A stretch of 64,000 nt of DNA from Corynebacterium massiliense DSM 45435 (lineage in GTDB: Bacteria; Actinomycetota; Actinomycetes; Mycobacteriales; Mycobacteriaceae). The notes beneath the pieces were generated by a model that worked only from the letters and a program-made list of their open reading frames with translations, did not search any database and had not been told where the DNA came from. How positions within the stretch are numbered: the stretch's first letter is position 1; each line of letters begins with the position of its first letter. Location: positions 806,001 through 870,000 of the forward strand of contig NZ_CP063189.1 in NCBI RefSeq assembly GCF_028609805.1, read 5' to 3'. Positions 36,255 through 45,944 of this stretch are shown here, in pieces. The position numbers and the translations under genes are program-made.

Positions 36255-36654
36255 TGCAGCTCGCCCGCGCCGTGACTACTCCCGCGCCGAGGCCGTAGGC
36301 GGGTTGTTTTGGCTCTGCCTCGGAGCGCTGATGTCGCTGCTTTTGGAGGTCGTCTACCTCGGCGCGACGATTCCGGTGGGAGAGGGCCGGCACCTGCCCT
36401 TCCCGGTGACCATCGTCATCGCCTTCCTGTTCAACTGGGTGCTTGCCCGGACCGCCCGGCTGTGGAGCGCGCACTTTTGCTCGGAGGCGCTCGTGACGGC
36501 GGTCCCGGTCATCGCCTGGGGCTTGGGGTTCCTGTTCTTCGTCTTCACCGAGGCACTCGGCGGCGATCAGATGCTGGGAAATAATATTCGCACGTTGCTG
36601 CTGTTATTGGCCGGCATCCTGGGTGGCGTTTGGCCTCTTTTGGCGCGCAAGTGA
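36247..36654 (+). CDS. Small conserved membrane protein (Rv1171-like)
   Basis: 135 residues with about four membrane helices (for example GLFWLCLGALMSLLLEVVYL and TIVIAFLFNWVLA) and a short basic N-terminus. It is the usual neighbour of mshB in actinobacteria; no function is known. The GTG at 36247 was chosen because it overlaps the mshB stop, and longer readings would add only out-of-family residues. Confidence 0.8.
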   Translation: MADAARPRRDYSRAEAVGGLFWLCLGALMSLLLEVVYLGATIPVGEGRHLPFPVTIVIAFLFNWVLARTARLWSAHFCSEALVTAVPVIAWGLGFLFFVFTEALGGDQMLGNNIRTLLLLLAGILGGVWPLLARK

Positions 36655-36701
36655 CATACTGTTTTCCATCCCGATAACCTGACTTCAGGAGAACCACACC
36701 T

Positions 36702-37025
36702 ATGACTTACACGATTGCCCAGCCCTGCGTGGATGTGCTGGATCGTTCCTGCGTCGAGGAATGCCCGGTCGACTGCATTTACGAGGGAAAGCGCATGCTC
36801 TACATCCACCCCGATGAGTGTGTGGATTGCGGCGCGTGCGAGCCGGCATGCCCGGTCGAGGCGATCTTCTACGAAGACGACGTGCCGGACGAGTGGATCG
36901 AATACAACGACGCCAACGCGGCCTTCTTCGACGATCTCGGATCCCCGGGCGGAGCCGCTGCAGTGGGCCCGCAGGACTTCGATGCGGAGTTCATCGAAAA
37001 GCTGCCCCCGCAAAACCAGGAGTAG
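36702..37025 (+). CDS. fdxC: Ferredoxin FdxC-type (7Fe/bacterial ferredoxin)
   Basis: 107 residues with [17 protein letters not shown] at the N-terminus for the 3Fe-4S/4Fe-4S pair and [15 protein letters not shown] for the second cluster, followed by an acidic tail. This is the standard essential-type ferredoxin of mycobacteria and corynebacteria, an electron donor to several oxidoreductases. AGGAG lies 9 bp before the ATG. It is followed after 6 bp by dapC, the conserved fdxC-dapC arrangement. Confidence 0.95.
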   Translation: MTYTIAQPCVDVLDRSCVEECPVDCIYEGKRMLYIHPDECVDCGACEPACPVEAIFYEDDVPDEWIEYNDANAAFFDDLGSPGGAAAVGPQDFDAEFIEKLPPQNQE

Positions 37026-37031
37026 TACCTC

Positions 37032-38135
37032 GTGACGGCACGCACGCCGCTTATCCAACGGCTGCCCGAATTCCCGTGGGACCTTATCGCGGACGCGAAA
37101 CAGCGCGCCGCCGCGCACCCGGACGGGCTCATTGACCTATCCGTCGGCTCCCCGGTGGACCCCGTCGCCCCGGGCGTGCAGCTGGGGCTGACCGCCGCCG
37201 GTGGCAAGACCGGCTACCCGCAGACCGCCGGCACCCCGGAGTTGCGCGACGAGATCGCGGCGGCGCTGCAGCGCCGTTTCGGCATCGCCGGGCTGGGGGA
37301 GAAGTCAGTCCTGCCGGTCATCGGGCTGAAAGAGGCCATCGCCTGGCTGCCCACGCTGCTCGGCGTGACCGGCGCCGTGTGCTTCCCGCGGTTGGCGTAC
37401 CCCACCTACGAGGTCGCCGCGCTCATCGCGGGCGCCACCCCGCGCCGCGGCGACACCCCGGCGGAATTCGGTGACGCCGGCTTGGTTTTCGTCAATTCCC
37501 CGTCCAACCCCACGGGCGCGGTGAAGACGGTGGAGGAGCTGCGCGACATCGTCAAGTGGGCGCGGGAGACCGGCGCCATCGTGGCCTCGGACGAGTGCTA
37601 CCTGGGACTCGGCTACAGCGACGCGAATCCGCCCGTCTCCATCCTGGACGAGCGGGTCTCCGACGGCGATCACACCAGGCTGCTCGCGCTGCACTCGCAG
37701 TCTAAGACGGCAAACATGGCGTCCTACCGCGCCGGTTTTATCGCCGGCGACGAGGACCTGGTGCAGGAGCTTTTGACGGTGCGCAAGCACGCCGGCCTCA
37801 TCGTTCCCGGCCCGATTCAGGCGGCCATGGTGGAAGCCTTGCGTGACGATGCCTCGCAGCAACTCCAGCGCCACCGCTACGCCTCCCGCCGCGCGGCGCT
37901 CATGCGGGCGCTTGTCGATGCCGGTTTCCGCGTCGAGCACTCCGATGCCGGGATGTATCTGTGGGCCACCCGCGGCGAGGACGGCCGCAAGAGCGTCGAC
38001 TGGCTGGCCGAGCGCGGCATCCTCGTCGCCCCGGGAGCCTTCTACGGTCCGGACGGCGCGGAGTTCATCCGCGTCGGTCTCAACGCCGCCGACGACAAGG
38101 TGGCCGCTGCCGCGGAACGAATCGCGGGCAGGTAG
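37032..38135 (+). CDS. dapC: N-succinyldiaminopimelate aminotransferase
   Basis: 367 residues, a class I/II PLP aminotransferase. The PLP lysine sits in LHSQSKTANMASYRAGF, and the Asn and Asp/Tyr contacts are in NSPSNPTGAV and SDECYLGLGY. It works in the succinylase branch of lysine and diaminopimelate synthesis together with dapD and dapE, both found ~5-7 kb further on in this window. The GTG at 37032 follows fdxC by 6 bp. The protein is about 30 residues shorter than typical class I enzymes but matches actinobacterial DapC. Confidence 0.93.
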   Translation: MTARTPLIQRLPEFPWDLIADAKQRAAAHPDGLIDLSVGSPVDPVAPGVQLGLTAAGGKTGYPQTAGTPELRDEIAAALQRRFGIAGLGEKSVLPVIGLKEAIAWLPTLLGVTGAVCFPRLAYPTYEVAALIAGATPRRGDTPAEFGDAGLVFVNSPSNPTGAVKTVEELRDIVKWARETGAIVASDECYLGLGYSDANPPVSILDERVSDGDHTRLLALHSQSKTANMASYRAGFIAGDEDLVQELLTVRKHAGLIVPGPIQAAMVEALRDDASQQLQRHRYASRRAALMRALVDAGFRVEHSDAGMYLWATRGEDGRKSVDWLAERGILVAPGAFYGPDGAEFIRVGLNAADDKVAAAAERIAGR

Positions 38136-38246
38136 TTTCCGCTTCTAAGGGGGCGGGGGAGTAAAGTGCGTGAGATAGGCGGGCTCGGTTTGGTCCGCCC
38201 AATCATGCTGTGTACGTGTAGGACGAACGGGAGATTGGCGTAAGCG

Positions 38247-38816
38247 ATGGGCGTAGCGCGGGCGGTCGCCGGCGGGCGTAATCTGACTCAGTTCTTCAAG
38301 TTTGGAATGGTCGGCGCCAGCGGAGCCGTGGTTCAGCTGGTGGTGTACTCGCTGCTGCTCAAACTCGGGCTCTACGGCTTCGGCGTGACGGAACACGACG
38401 TCGTCTTCCCGATCCCGTTCACCGAGTTCAATATCCGCTGGTACAACGTGTTTACCGCGCTCGGGTTCTTGGCTGCGAACACGACCAACTACCAGCTCAA
38501 CCGGATGTGGACGTTCAAGGAGTCCACCAAGGTCAGCTGGTGGCGCGGGTTCTTCCCGTTCCTTCTGACCGGCTTGGGCGCGTTTGTCATCCAGCAGTTC
38601 GTGCTGGTGTTGCTGATGAACCCGACCTCGCCGATTGGCCTGCCGTCCGACCTCCTCGATGACTCGTCCGGCCTGCGCCGCAAGTCCTACTGGGCTACGC
38701 TCATCGCCATCATCGTGGCCACGCCGGTCAACTTCGTCATCAACAAGCTGTGGACCTTCCGGTCTGCCCCCGACCCGCAGAAGGCGGCGGTGGTGGAGGA
38801 AGCCCAGCCGGCCTAG
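38247..38816 (+). CDS. GtrA-family membrane protein
   Basis: 189 residues with four hydrophobic helices and the GtrA signature FFKFGMVGASGAVVQLVVY near the start. The second-helix motif NYQLNRMWTFKES and its repeat FVINKLWTF are also typical. GtrA proteins are thought to move lipid-linked sugars across the membrane; corynebacterial members act in arabinogalactan or lipoglycan assembly. It stands alone after dapC (gap 111 bp). Its stop shares the palindrome CTAG with the stop of the convergent gene. Confidence 0.9.
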   Translation: MGVARAVAGGRNLTQFFKFGMVGASGAVVQLVVYSLLLKLGLYGFGVTEHDVVFPIPFTEFNIRWYNVFTALGFLAANTTNYQLNRMWTFKESTKVSWWRGFFPFLLTGLGAFVIQQFVLVLLMNPTSPIGLPSDLLDDSSGLRRKSYWATLIAIIVATPVNFVINKLWTFRSAPDPQKAAVVEEAQPA

Positions 38817-39319
38817 TCTTCCGCGTCTATCTCGCGGTTGAAGCGCTCCTCGTCGTTTTTCCGCTGGCGGTGAAGGATGCGCGGGGTGAATATCAGCGCT
38901 ACGCTCACGCCGATGACACTACCCACGATGCTGCCACCTAGTGAGCCGAGCGCGTTGCTGTCGGCTCCCGGGCCCGTGGCGATGTTGAATGCCCAGCCGG
39001 CGAGTGCGACTAGCAGGAGGAGGAGAGCGGGGAGGATGGTTCGCTTATCGATAACCGGCCGGGGAGTCGGTGCGTAGTTGCGCATCCAGAGGTTCTTCAC
39101 GGCCAGGAACGCGAATACCACGATGGGCAGCAGCGAATACAGGGAGAGCTCCGAGGGCAAGCCCCACGCGAGGAGCGCCACGGAAACGAGTACACCGTAA
39201 TACATTGCGTTCACGGCGACGGTGTTGCTCTTGTGCTCGATGGATGCCTGGTATTCGTCGTCGGCGTTGTCTTCGACCAGTGCGACGTAGTGGTCGCCGA
39301 ACTTCTTAATCAGGGACAT
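38813..39319 (-). CDS. Hypothetical membrane protein in an XRE-regulator operon
   Basis: 168 residues with about four membrane helices (pairs near residues 40-75 and 95-150) and charged ends (SLIKKFGDHYVALVED and RQRKNDEERFNREIDAED). It is not assigned to a known family. It lies 35 bp downstream of a small XRE regulator gene in the same direction, a pairing common in Gram-positive bacteria where the regulator controls a membrane protein of unknown role. The ATG at 39319 has AAGGAAG before it. Confidence 0.75.
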   Translation of the reverse strand: MSLIKKFGDHYVALVEDNADDEYQASIEHKSNTVAVNAMYYGVLVSVALLAWGLPSELSLYSLLPIVVFAFLAVKNLWMRNYAPTPRPVIDKRTILPALLLLLVALAGWAFNIATGPGADSNALGSLGGSIVGSVIGVSVALIFTPRILHRQRKNDEERFNREIDAED

Positions 39320-39354
39320 GGTCTTTGTGTGCCTTCCTTATGGATGGGGGCGGT

Positions 39355-39564
39355 CTAGTCCTGTTCAGCGCCGAAGACTTCTTCGACGGTTTTTCCTAGT
39401 TGGTGGCAAATGTCCAGCGCGAGGTGCACCGATGGCGAGTAGTTGCCGCGCTCCACGTTCGCGATGGTCTGCCGGGATACGTTCACTTTCTCGGCGAGGT
39501 CCGCTTGCGACATCTCCTGCCAGCGCCGCCACTTGCGGACCATGTTCGGGCGCGGCTTACTCAT
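39355..39564 (-). CDS. Small XRE-family helix-turn-helix regulator
   Basis: 69 residues, almost entirely one HTH_3 domain: MSQADLAEKVNVSRQTIANV is the turn, followed by ERGNYSPSVHLALDICHQL. It resembles the YozG/Cro-like minimal regulators found next to membrane protein genes. The ATG at 39564 overlaps a tiny membrane-peptide gene upstream; a second possible start is the ATG at 39543. It probably autoregulates the three-gene unit. Confidence 0.9.
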   Translation of the reverse strand: MSKPRPNMVRKWRRWQEMSQADLAEKVNVSRQTIANVERGNYSPSVHLALDICHQLGKTVEEVFGAEQD

Positions 39565-39661
39565 TCGATCCCGCGGACCCTTGGTCTTTGTCGGAGAAGA
39601 GTCCGAAGACGAAAAACATCATTGCGAGAGCAATGTTGGTGGCTGCCGTTTGTCGGGTCAC
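39557..39661 (-). CDS. 34-residue single-span membrane peptide, first gene of the XRE operon
   Basis: The minus strand encodes MTRQTAATNIALAMMFFVFG plus LFSDKDQGSAGSNE. A basic N-terminus, one hydrophobic helix and a polar, acidic tail are visible. GTG at 39661 is preceded by GAAAGGA at the right spacing, and its stop overlaps the start of the XRE regulator gene by 8 bp, so the two are coupled. It is too short to be found by routine gene callers. No function is proposed. Confidence 0.6.
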   Translation of the reverse strand: MTRQTAATNIALAMMFFVFGLFSDKDQGSAGSNE

Positions 39662-39949
39662 GTAAGTATTCCTTTCATCGTCCGGATAGCGCTAGTCAAA
39701 GTGTAAAGCATAGTTGTCACAATGGCAACGGATCGCCGTAGCTACGGGCAACGGATCGGATCCGGCGGCGCCGGCCTAGGCAGCGGCACAGCCTTACGCG
39801 AGGCGCTTGCGTGAGGCGCTTGCGTGATAACGGGATTTTTCACGGCTAAGACGCGGTTGTAGAGGCGAAAATTCCTGTTTTCAAGCGGGGGCGCTGCAAG
39901 GCAGGGGAATCCCACAGGCGTAAGGCGGGTGCCGAAAGGCGGGGGAGGC
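39662..39949. other. Intergenic region with 13-bp tandem repeat
   Basis: No gene seen. It holds the promoter region of the XRE operon at its left end and, at 39800-39825, a perfect tandem repeat of GAGGCGCTTGCGT. No convincing terminator for the permease to the right was found. Confidence 0.5.
39800..39825 (+). repeat. 13-bp perfect tandem repeat, two copies
   Basis: GAGGCGCTTGCGT at 39800-39812 is repeated at 39813-39825 without a gap. Confidence 0.8.
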
Positions 39950-41332
39950 TTACGGCAGCGGCAGCGTCGAACGCGGGTCGATGCCGCGGGCGCGGGCGTT
40001 GATAGCACCGGCGACGGTGAGCACGGCGAACATGATGAGCGCCGAGAACAGCTGGGTGCGAGACGCCGGCTCGGTGAGCATGAGCAGCGCGAAGGCGGCC
40101 AGCGCGGCGAGCACGAACCACGTGAGGTAGGGGTAGGCCCACATCGTGATGGGCATGCGGCGCTTTTCTAGTTCGGGGCGCAGGCGCAGCTCGGAGACCG
40201 CGATGAACCCCCAGACGATGAGCAGGGAAGCGCCCGCCGAGTTCAGCAGGAAGGACAAAACCCACCCGGTGTCCAAGTAGTTGAGCAGCGCCATTGCCGC
40301 GGACAGCGCGGTGGACAAGACGATGGCAGGAACGGGTACGCCGCGCCCGTCGGCGTGGGCGAACACGCGCGGCGCCTCCTTCCGCTCCGCCAGCGAGTGC
40401 ATCATGCGGGAGGTGACGTAAATCTGCGCGTTGAACGCGGACAGCAGCGCGATGACGATGACCGCTTCCATGAAACCGGTCGTATACGGCAGATCCGCGC
40501 GTTCCATGACGCGGGTAAACGGCGAATCGGCGGCTGTCTCCGCGGCGCCCAGGCTGGACCAGGGGACGAGGAAGATGATGACCAGGATGGAGCCCAAGTA
40601 GAAGACCGCGATGCGCAAGAAGGCCGAGCGCACCGCGCTGACCAGGGAGCGCTGCGGGTGCTCCGACTCGGCGGCCGCGATAGCCGCCACCTCGATGCCG
40701 CCGAAGGTGAAGGCGACGGACAACAGTGCGGTGGCCACCCCACCCAGCCCGTTGGGGAAGAAGCCGCCGGAAGCCACAATCGAGGTGCCCACGGCTGCGT
40801 GCCCCGGCCACAGGCCGAAGATGAGCAGGGCGCCGACGAACAAGAACAGCACGATGACCGCGACCTTGATGGACGCGAACCAGTACTCGAGCTCGCCGAA
40901 CTTGCGCACGCCGAGCAGGTTGATGCCGCCGAAAATGACGACGAAGACCGCGGCGGGGATCCACGGCTCGATGTCGAACCAGTGCGCGACGATGGACGCG
41001 GACCCGGTGATCTCGGTGCCTAAGACGGCGACCGTGGCGAGCCAGTAGATCCAGCCCTGCGTAAAGCCCGCCCAGCGGCCAATGCCGTGCTCGGCGTAGA
41101 CGGAAAAAGAACCGGTGGCGGGGATGACCGCGCCCATCTCACCGAGCATTTGCATGACCAGGATGGCCAGCAGGCCGGCGATGGCGTAGGCCACTATGAC
41201 GGAAGGCCCAGCGGCGGAAATACCCACGCCCGTGCCCAGGAACAGGCCGGCGCCGATAGTGGAGCCGAGCCCCATCATCGTCAGGTGGCGGGATTTCAAG
41301 CTCGATCCAGCCGCGGATTCGTTCGAGGTCAT
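39950..41332 (-). CDS. Amino acid permease, APC superfamily (AAT family)
   Basis: 460 residues with twelve predicted helices. The start [19 protein letters not shown] is the helix-1 substrate-binding motif of AroP/LysP/ProY-type proton-coupled amino acid permeases; a conserved Glu lies in the helix-3 region (MLGEMGAVIPATGSF). It probably imports a neutral or aromatic amino acid; specificity cannot be read from sequence. It is about as long as, and clearly paralogous to, the permease at 42443-43831; the two flank dapD. A terminator separates it from dapD, so it has its own promoter. Confidence 0.92.
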   Translation of the reverse strand: MTSNESAAGSSLKSRHLTMMGLGSTIGAGLFLGTGVGISAAGPSVIVAYAIAGLLAILVMQMLGEMGAVIPATGSFSVYAEHGIGRWAGFTQGWIYWLATVAVLGTEITGSASIVAHWFDIEPWIPAAVFVVIFGGINLLGVRKFGELEYWFASIKVAVIVLFLFVGALLIFGLWPGHAAVGTSIVASGGFFPNGLGGVATALLSVAFTFGGIEVAAIAAAESEHPQRSLVSAVRSAFLRIAVFYLGSILVIIFLVPWSSLGAAETAADSPFTRVMERADLPYTTGFMEAVIVIALLSAFNAQIYVTSRMMHSLAERKEAPRVFAHADGRGVPVPAIVLSTALSAAMALLNYLDTGWVLSFLLNSAGASLLIVWGFIAVSELRLRPELEKRRMPITMWAYPYLTWFVLAALAAFALLMLTEPASRTQLFSALIMFAVLTVAGAINARARGIDPRSTLPLP

Positions 41333-41354
41333 TCCTAGATGTTACCTGCCCGCT

Positions 41355-41395
41355 AAAACGAGACATCCGGCCGGGACCTCGCGGCCGGCCGGATG
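41355..41395 (-). terminator. Rho-independent terminator after dapD
   Basis: On the minus strand, CATCCGGCC (41395-41387) pairs with GGCCGGATG (41372-41364) and is followed by TCTCGTTTT. It lies 20 bp after the dapD stop and before the downstream permease. Confidence 0.75.
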
Positions 41396-41415
41396 CGGGG
41401 GAGTGGCGGGACGCG

Positions 41416-42387
41416 CTAGTTCTTGTGCAGGTCCTCGTTGAGCGCCACAGCCTCGGCCTTCCACTCGGTGGCCTCGATAGCGCCGGTGACGGAGTTGCGG
41501 CGCAGCAGCATGCCGGACGCGCCGGACAGCTGTGCAGCCTTGACGGTCGCGCCGTCGTCCACGCCCGCGGCCTCGGCCACGGCGCCGAAGACGGTTACTT
41601 TGGAACCACTGGTGACGTACAGGCCGGCCTCGATGACGGAGTCATCGCCAAGCGAGATGCCCAGGCCGGAGTTGGCGCCGAGCAGGCAGCGCTCGCCCAC
41701 GGAGATGACCTCCTTGCCGCCGCCGGACAGGGTGCCCATGATGGACGCGCCGCCGCCGATGTCGGAGCCGTCGCCGACGACCACGCCAGCGGAGATGCGG
41801 CCTTCAACCATGGAGGCGCCCAGGGTGCCGGCGTTGAAGTTCACGAAACCTTCGTGCATGACGGTGGTGCCTTCGGCGAGGTGGGCGCCGAGGCGGACGC
41901 GGTCGGCATCGCCAATCCGCACGCCGGAGGGCACGACGTAGTCGACCATGCGCGGGAACTTGTCCACCGAGTAGACGGTGACCGGCCCGCGGGAGGCGAG
42001 GCGGCCGCGCACCATCTGAAAGTCGGAGACGGCGCACGGGCCGTAGTTGGTCCACACGACGTTAGCCAGGTGGCCGAAGATGCCGTCCATGTTGAGCTCG
42101 TGCGGGCGCACCGCGCGGTGGGAGAGCAGGTGCAGGCGCAGGTAGGCGTCGTAGGTGTCGGCGGGGGCCGCGTCGAGGTCCTTGATGGAGGTCTCCACCG
42201 CCACGCGGGCGACGCCGCGCTCCTCGTCCGGGCCGACGAGTTCGGCGAACTGCTGCGGGGCATCGTCAAGCCGGGCGGTGCCCGACTCGGCGACCTCGCG
42301 GTCGGTATGGACGGAGGGGAACCACACGTCCAGGACGGTGCCGTCGTGGGTGATGGTGGCCAGGCCGCGCGCAAAAGCAGATGTCAT
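41416..42387 (-). CDS. dapD: Tetrahydrodipicolinate N-succinyltransferase
   Basis: 323 residues of the actinobacterial DapD group. The C-terminal half is a left-handed beta-helix of hexapeptide repeats (for example [17 protein letters not shown] and [20 protein letters not shown]), and the GGGA turn lies in IGGGASIMG. It transfers succinyl from succinyl-CoA to tetrahydrodipicolinate, the first step of the succinylase branch of lysine/DAP synthesis. ATG at 42387. It lies between two amino acid permease genes and faces away from dapE. Confidence 0.95.
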   Translation of the reverse strand: MTSAFARGLATITHDGTVLDVWFPSVHTDREVAESGTARLDDAPQQFAELVGPDEERGVARVAVETSIKDLDAAPADTYDAYLRLHLLSHRAVRPHELNMDGIFGHLANVVWTNYGPCAVSDFQMVRGRLASRGPVTVYSVDKFPRMVDYVVPSGVRIGDADRVRLGAHLAEGTTVMHEGFVNFNAGTLGASMVEGRISAGVVVGDGSDIGGGASIMGTLSGGGKEVISVGERCLLGANSGLGISLGDDSVIEAGLYVTSGSKVTVFGAVAEAAGVDDGATVKAAQLSGASGMLLRRNSVTGAIEATEWKAEAVALNEDLHKN

Positions 42388-42442
42388 GAGTTATTTTGCC
42401 TTACCAAACGGGTCGGGGAGGTCTAACACCGTCTGAGTATAA

Positions 42443-43831
42443 CTAACTCACTTCCGCCTCATTCTTCACAGCCTTGGCGGATTCACCAGAGCCGCGCTTT
42501 CCGATGGGCAGCACCACCGCCAGCACCACCAGCAGCGCCGTCAGGATGAGGACGCTGACGATCTGCCCGCGCGAATTGTCGTCCCACACCATGAGCCCGA
42601 CCAGGCCCGCAAACGCGACGAGCAGAACCCACGGGATGATGCGGCTGCCCTGGCCGCTCAATTCACCCGAGCGGACCATCTCCGGACGCAGCTTGATGTA
42701 GGTGGCCACCGTCCATACCCAGATGACCACCAGGCAGCCGCCCACGGCGTTGAACAAAAATTCCAAAAGTCCCGGCGGGTTCCACATCTGCAGGCCCACC
42801 GAGCCGAAGGCCACGATGGTGGACAGCACTACCGCCGCGTGCGGCGAGCCGGAGGCATTCGTGCGGCGGAAGATCCGCGGCGCGTTGCCGTTTCGGGCCA
42901 TGGAAAACACCCCGCGCGAGGTGCCGTAAATCTGCGCGTTGAACGACGACAGCAGCGCGGTGACGATGACGACCTCCATGATGAAGCTGGCCGCCGGGAT
43001 ATGCGCCAGATCCAGCACCTGGGTAAACGGCGACTCGGTCGCGGTATCGGCATCCTGGATTTGGTCGAACGGCAACAGCAGCGCGATGACCAGCACCGAG
43101 CCCAAGTAGAAGATGAGCACGCGCACGATGAACGCGCGCAGCGCCTTCTTCACCGAGTTTGCCGGGTCCTCGGACTCGGCCGCGCCCACGGTGATGACCT
43201 CGATGCCGCCGAAGGCGAAGGCCACCGACAACAGGCCGGCGGCGAAACCACCGATGCCGTGCGGGAGGAAGTTCTCAGTGAAGTTGGACAGCTCCACCGG
43301 CGGCGTGTCCGGCCACCAGCCCAGCGCGAGCAGGGCGCCTAAGACCATGAAGAGGATGATCACCGCGACCTTGATCACGCTGAACCAGAACTCGAACTCG
43401 CCGAAGCCGCCCACGGCGGCGAAGTTGATGACGGTGAAGATGACGACGGCGATAAGCGCCGGGATCCACGGGGCGATGCCGAACCAACCGCCGATGATGC
43501 TGGCCGCGCCGGTGATCTCCGCGCCCATGACCATGACCAGCAGGAACCACCACAGCCAGCCGAGGACGAACGCGGCCCAGTTACCGAATGCCTGGCCGCC
43601 ATAGGTGGAAAAGGAACCCAAAGACGGCCGCGCGGCCGAGATTTGGGCCAGAAGCGTCATCACGAAGGCCACGAGCAGACCCGCGAGGCCATAGGAGATG
43701 AGGATGGACGTGCCGGATTGTTGGATCCCCAGGCCCACACCCAGGAAGAGGCCGGCTCCGATGGAGGAACCGAGACCCATCATCGTCAAGTGCCGCTGTT
43801 TGAGCCGCGGCGCTGGCTGTGTGTCACTCAT
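42443..43831 (-). CDS. Amino acid permease, APC superfamily (AAT family), second paralogue
   Basis: 462 residues with twelve helices, starting with a hydrophilic head and then [19 protein letters not shown]. It resembles the permease at 39950-41332 along its length (for example [18 protein letters not shown] versus TFGGIEVAAIAAAESEHP), so the two arose by duplication. The ATG at 43831 has AAGGAGC at good spacing; a longer upstream reading is not supported. It is 55 bp upstream of dapD in the same direction and may be co-transcribed with it. Substrate unknown, presumably an amino acid. Confidence 0.92.
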   Translation of the reverse strand: MSDTQPAPRLKQRHLTMMGLGSSIGAGLFLGVGLGIQQSGTSILISYGLAGLLVAFVMTLLAQISAARPSLGSFSTYGGQAFGNWAAFVLGWLWWFLLVMVMGAEITGAASIIGGWFGIAPWIPALIAVVIFTVINFAAVGGFGEFEFWFSVIKVAVIILFMVLGALLALGWWPDTPPVELSNFTENFLPHGIGGFAAGLLSVAFAFGGIEVITVGAAESEDPANSVKKALRAFIVRVLIFYLGSVLVIALLLPFDQIQDADTATESPFTQVLDLAHIPAASFIMEVVIVTALLSSFNAQIYGTSRGVFSMARNGNAPRIFRRTNASGSPHAAVVLSTIVAFGSVGLQMWNPPGLLEFLFNAVGGCLVVIWVWTVATYIKLRPEMVRSGELSGQGSRIIPWVLLVAFAGLVGLMVWDDNSRGQIVSVLILTALLVVLAVVLPIGKRGSGESAKAVKNEAEVS

Positions 43832-43964
43832 CAAAGAGCTCCTTTTCCATTTCGCTATGTCGAGCCCACGCGACCGCAACCGTGTGCCGGCCTGTGGGGG
43901 TTTGGGCGGCGAGTCTACACGGCTTTCCCGCGCGGGTCGGAGTCGGCGGGGTAAGGTGCCGGGC

Positions 43965-45134
43965 GTGACTACTTGCCAGAAACTCGACCTGCACGCCGAC
44001 CCGGTGGAGCTGACCCGCCAGCTCATCGACATCCCCAGCCCCTCCCACAGCGAGGAGGCCATCGCCGACGCCATCGAGGCCGCGTTGCGTGCGCTTGCCG
44101 ATGCCCCGGAAGAAGCATCCGGCCGCCTCGAGATCGCCCGCTTCGGCAACACCGTGTGCGCCCGCACCCACCGCGGAGCCAGCGACCGCGTGGTGCTTGC
44201 CGGGCACATCGACACGGTGCCGATTGCGGACAACGTCCCGCACCACATGGGAAAAGACGACTCCGGCGAGGACGTCATCTTCGGCTGCGGCGCGGTCGAC
44301 ATGAAGTCCGGCCTGGCGGTCTACCTGAACGCGTTCGCGCAGCTGTGGGACGCCGCGGAGCTCGCGCACGATCTCACCCTCATCGCCTACGACGGCGAGG
44401 AGATCGCCTCGCGCTACAACGGGCTGGGCCACCTGCAGCGCGATCACCCGGAGTGGCTGGAGGCGGACTTCGCGCTGTTGGGCGAGCCGTCCGGCGGCAT
44501 GGTGGAGGCCGGCTGCCAGGGCACCATCCGCCTGCGTGTGACTGCCCACGGCACCCGCGCGCACTCCGCCCGCGCCTGGCTGGGCCACAACGCCGCCCAC
44601 GACCTGGCGCCGGTGATGACCCGCATCGCCGAGTACCAGCCGCGACGGATCACCATCGACGGCTGCGAGTACCGCGAGGGGCTCAACATCGTGCACCTGG
44701 AGTCCGGCGTGGCCACCAACACCCTGCCGGATGAGGCGTGGATGTTCGTGAACTTCCGCTACGCGCCGGATCGCTCGCTCGACCAAGCCATGGACCACAT
44801 GCTCGAGGCCCTGGGGCTAGACCGCGGGCAGGAAAACCCGGGCGGGGAGAAGGAGGCGGCCCCCGGTGAGGTGACCTATGAGGTCGACGACGCCGTCGGC
44901 GGCGCCCTGCCGGGGCTGGGGCAGCCGGCCGCGCAGGCGCTTATCGATGCCGTGGGAGGCAACGTCCGCGCCAAATTCGGCTGGACCGACGTCGCTCGCT
45001 TCTCCGCGCAAGGCGTGCCGGCGGTGAACTTCGGTTCTGGCGACCCGGGCTATGCCCACAAGGAAGACGAGCAGTGCCCGGTCACCCAGATCACCGAGCT
45101 GGCGCAATCCCTGCGGGACTACCTGACCGCCTAA
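43965..45134 (+). CDS. dapE: Succinyl-diaminopimelate desuccinylase
   Basis: 389 residues, an M20A zinc hydrolase. Metal ligands are visible in [19 protein letters not shown] and the Glu pair of YDGEEIAS, with the last His in PGYAHKEDE. It removes succinate from N-succinyl-LL-diaminopimelate, following DapC. The GTG at 43965 gives the conserved opening and is divergent from the permease-dapD unit with 133 bp between. The start lacks a strong ribosome site. The dapE-LOG-folP2-gpgS order downstream matches mycobacteria. Confidence 0.92.
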   Translation: MTTCQKLDLHADPVELTRQLIDIPSPSHSEEAIADAIEAALRALADAPEEASGRLEIARFGNTVCARTHRGASDRVVLAGHIDTVPIADNVPHHMGKDDSGEDVIFGCGAVDMKSGLAVYLNAFAQLWDAAELAHDLTLIAYDGEEIASRYNGLGHLQRDHPEWLEADFALLGEPSGGMVEAGCQGTIRLRVTAHGTRAHSARAWLGHNAAHDLAPVMTRIAEYQPRRITIDGCEYREGLNIVHLESGVATNTLPDEAWMFVNFRYAPDRSLDQAMDHMLEALGLDRGQENPGGEKEAAPGEVTYEVDDAVGGALPGLGQPAAQALIDAVGGNVRAKFGWTDVARFSAQGVPAVNFGSGDPGYAHKEDEQCPVTQITELAQSLRDYLTA

Positions 45135-45173
45135 CATATTCGCACGTAAACGATCCGCACCACGAGGAGAACA

Positions 45174-45944
45174 ATGGCCCCGGACGTCAACCACAACCGC
45201 ACCCTGCGCGGCCCGCTTCTTCTGCGCAGCGACGGCGAGCAGGAATCGACCTTCGACCAGCGCCTGCTGGAATCCGGCGCGGACCACGAATGGCAGCACG
45301 CCGATCCGTGGCGCGTCCTGCGCATCCAGGGCGAGTTCGTCGCCGGCTTCGACGCGCTGTCCAAGCTGCCGAAGGCCGTCACCGTCTTCGGCTCGGCCCG
45401 CACCCCGGAAGGCGACCGTTACTACCAGCTCGCCGTGGAGCTGGGCCGCGCGCTGGCGCAGGCCGAATACGCCGTCATTACCGGCGGCGGGCCCGGCATC
45501 ATGGAGGCGGCTAACCGCGGCGCCACCGAGGGCGACGGCATGTCCATCGGGCTGGGCATCGAGCTGCCCTTCGAGCAGGGGCTTAACGAGTACGTCGACT
45601 TAGGGATCAACTTCCGCTACTTCTTCGCTCGCAAGACGATGTTCCTCAAGTACTCCCAGGCGTTCGTGTGCCTGCCGGGCGGCATGGGCACGATGGACGA
45701 GTTCTTCGAGGTCGCCTGCATGGTCCAGACCGGCAAGGTGACCAACTACCCGATCGTGCTGTTGGGCTCGGACTACTGGTCCGGGCTGGTGGACTGGATG
45801 ACAAACACCCTGGCCGAAAGCGGCTACATTAATCGTGAGGATCTCGACCTGTTCCTCACCACCGACTCGGTGGACGAGGCGGTCAGCCACATTAAAAAGG
45901 CTCACGCCATCATGTCGGACAAGCGGGTGAAAGACCACTCATGA
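45174..45944 (+). CDS. LOG family protein (nucleoside 5'-monophosphate phosphoribohydrolase)
   Basis: 256 residues with the LOG signature PGGMGTMDEFFE and the nucleotide loop VITGGGPGIMEAANRGA. Enzymes of this family split the base from nucleoside monophosphates; the plant-type activity releases cytokinins, and bacterial members are also seen as salvage or detoxifying enzymes. AGGAG lies just before the ATG. The stop overlaps the folP2 start (ATGA), so the two are translationally coupled, as in mycobacteria. Confidence 0.9.
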   Translation: MAPDVNHNRTLRGPLLLRSDGEQESTFDQRLLESGADHEWQHADPWRVLRIQGEFVAGFDALSKLPKAVTVFGSARTPEGDRYYQLAVELGRALAQAEYAVITGGGPGIMEAANRGATEGDGMSIGLGIELPFEQGLNEYVDLGINFRYFFARKTMFLKYSQAFVCLPGGMGTMDEFFEVACMVQTGKVTNYPIVLLGSDYWSGLVDWMTNTLAESGYINREDLDLFLTTDSVDEAVSHIKKAHAIMSDKRVKDHS

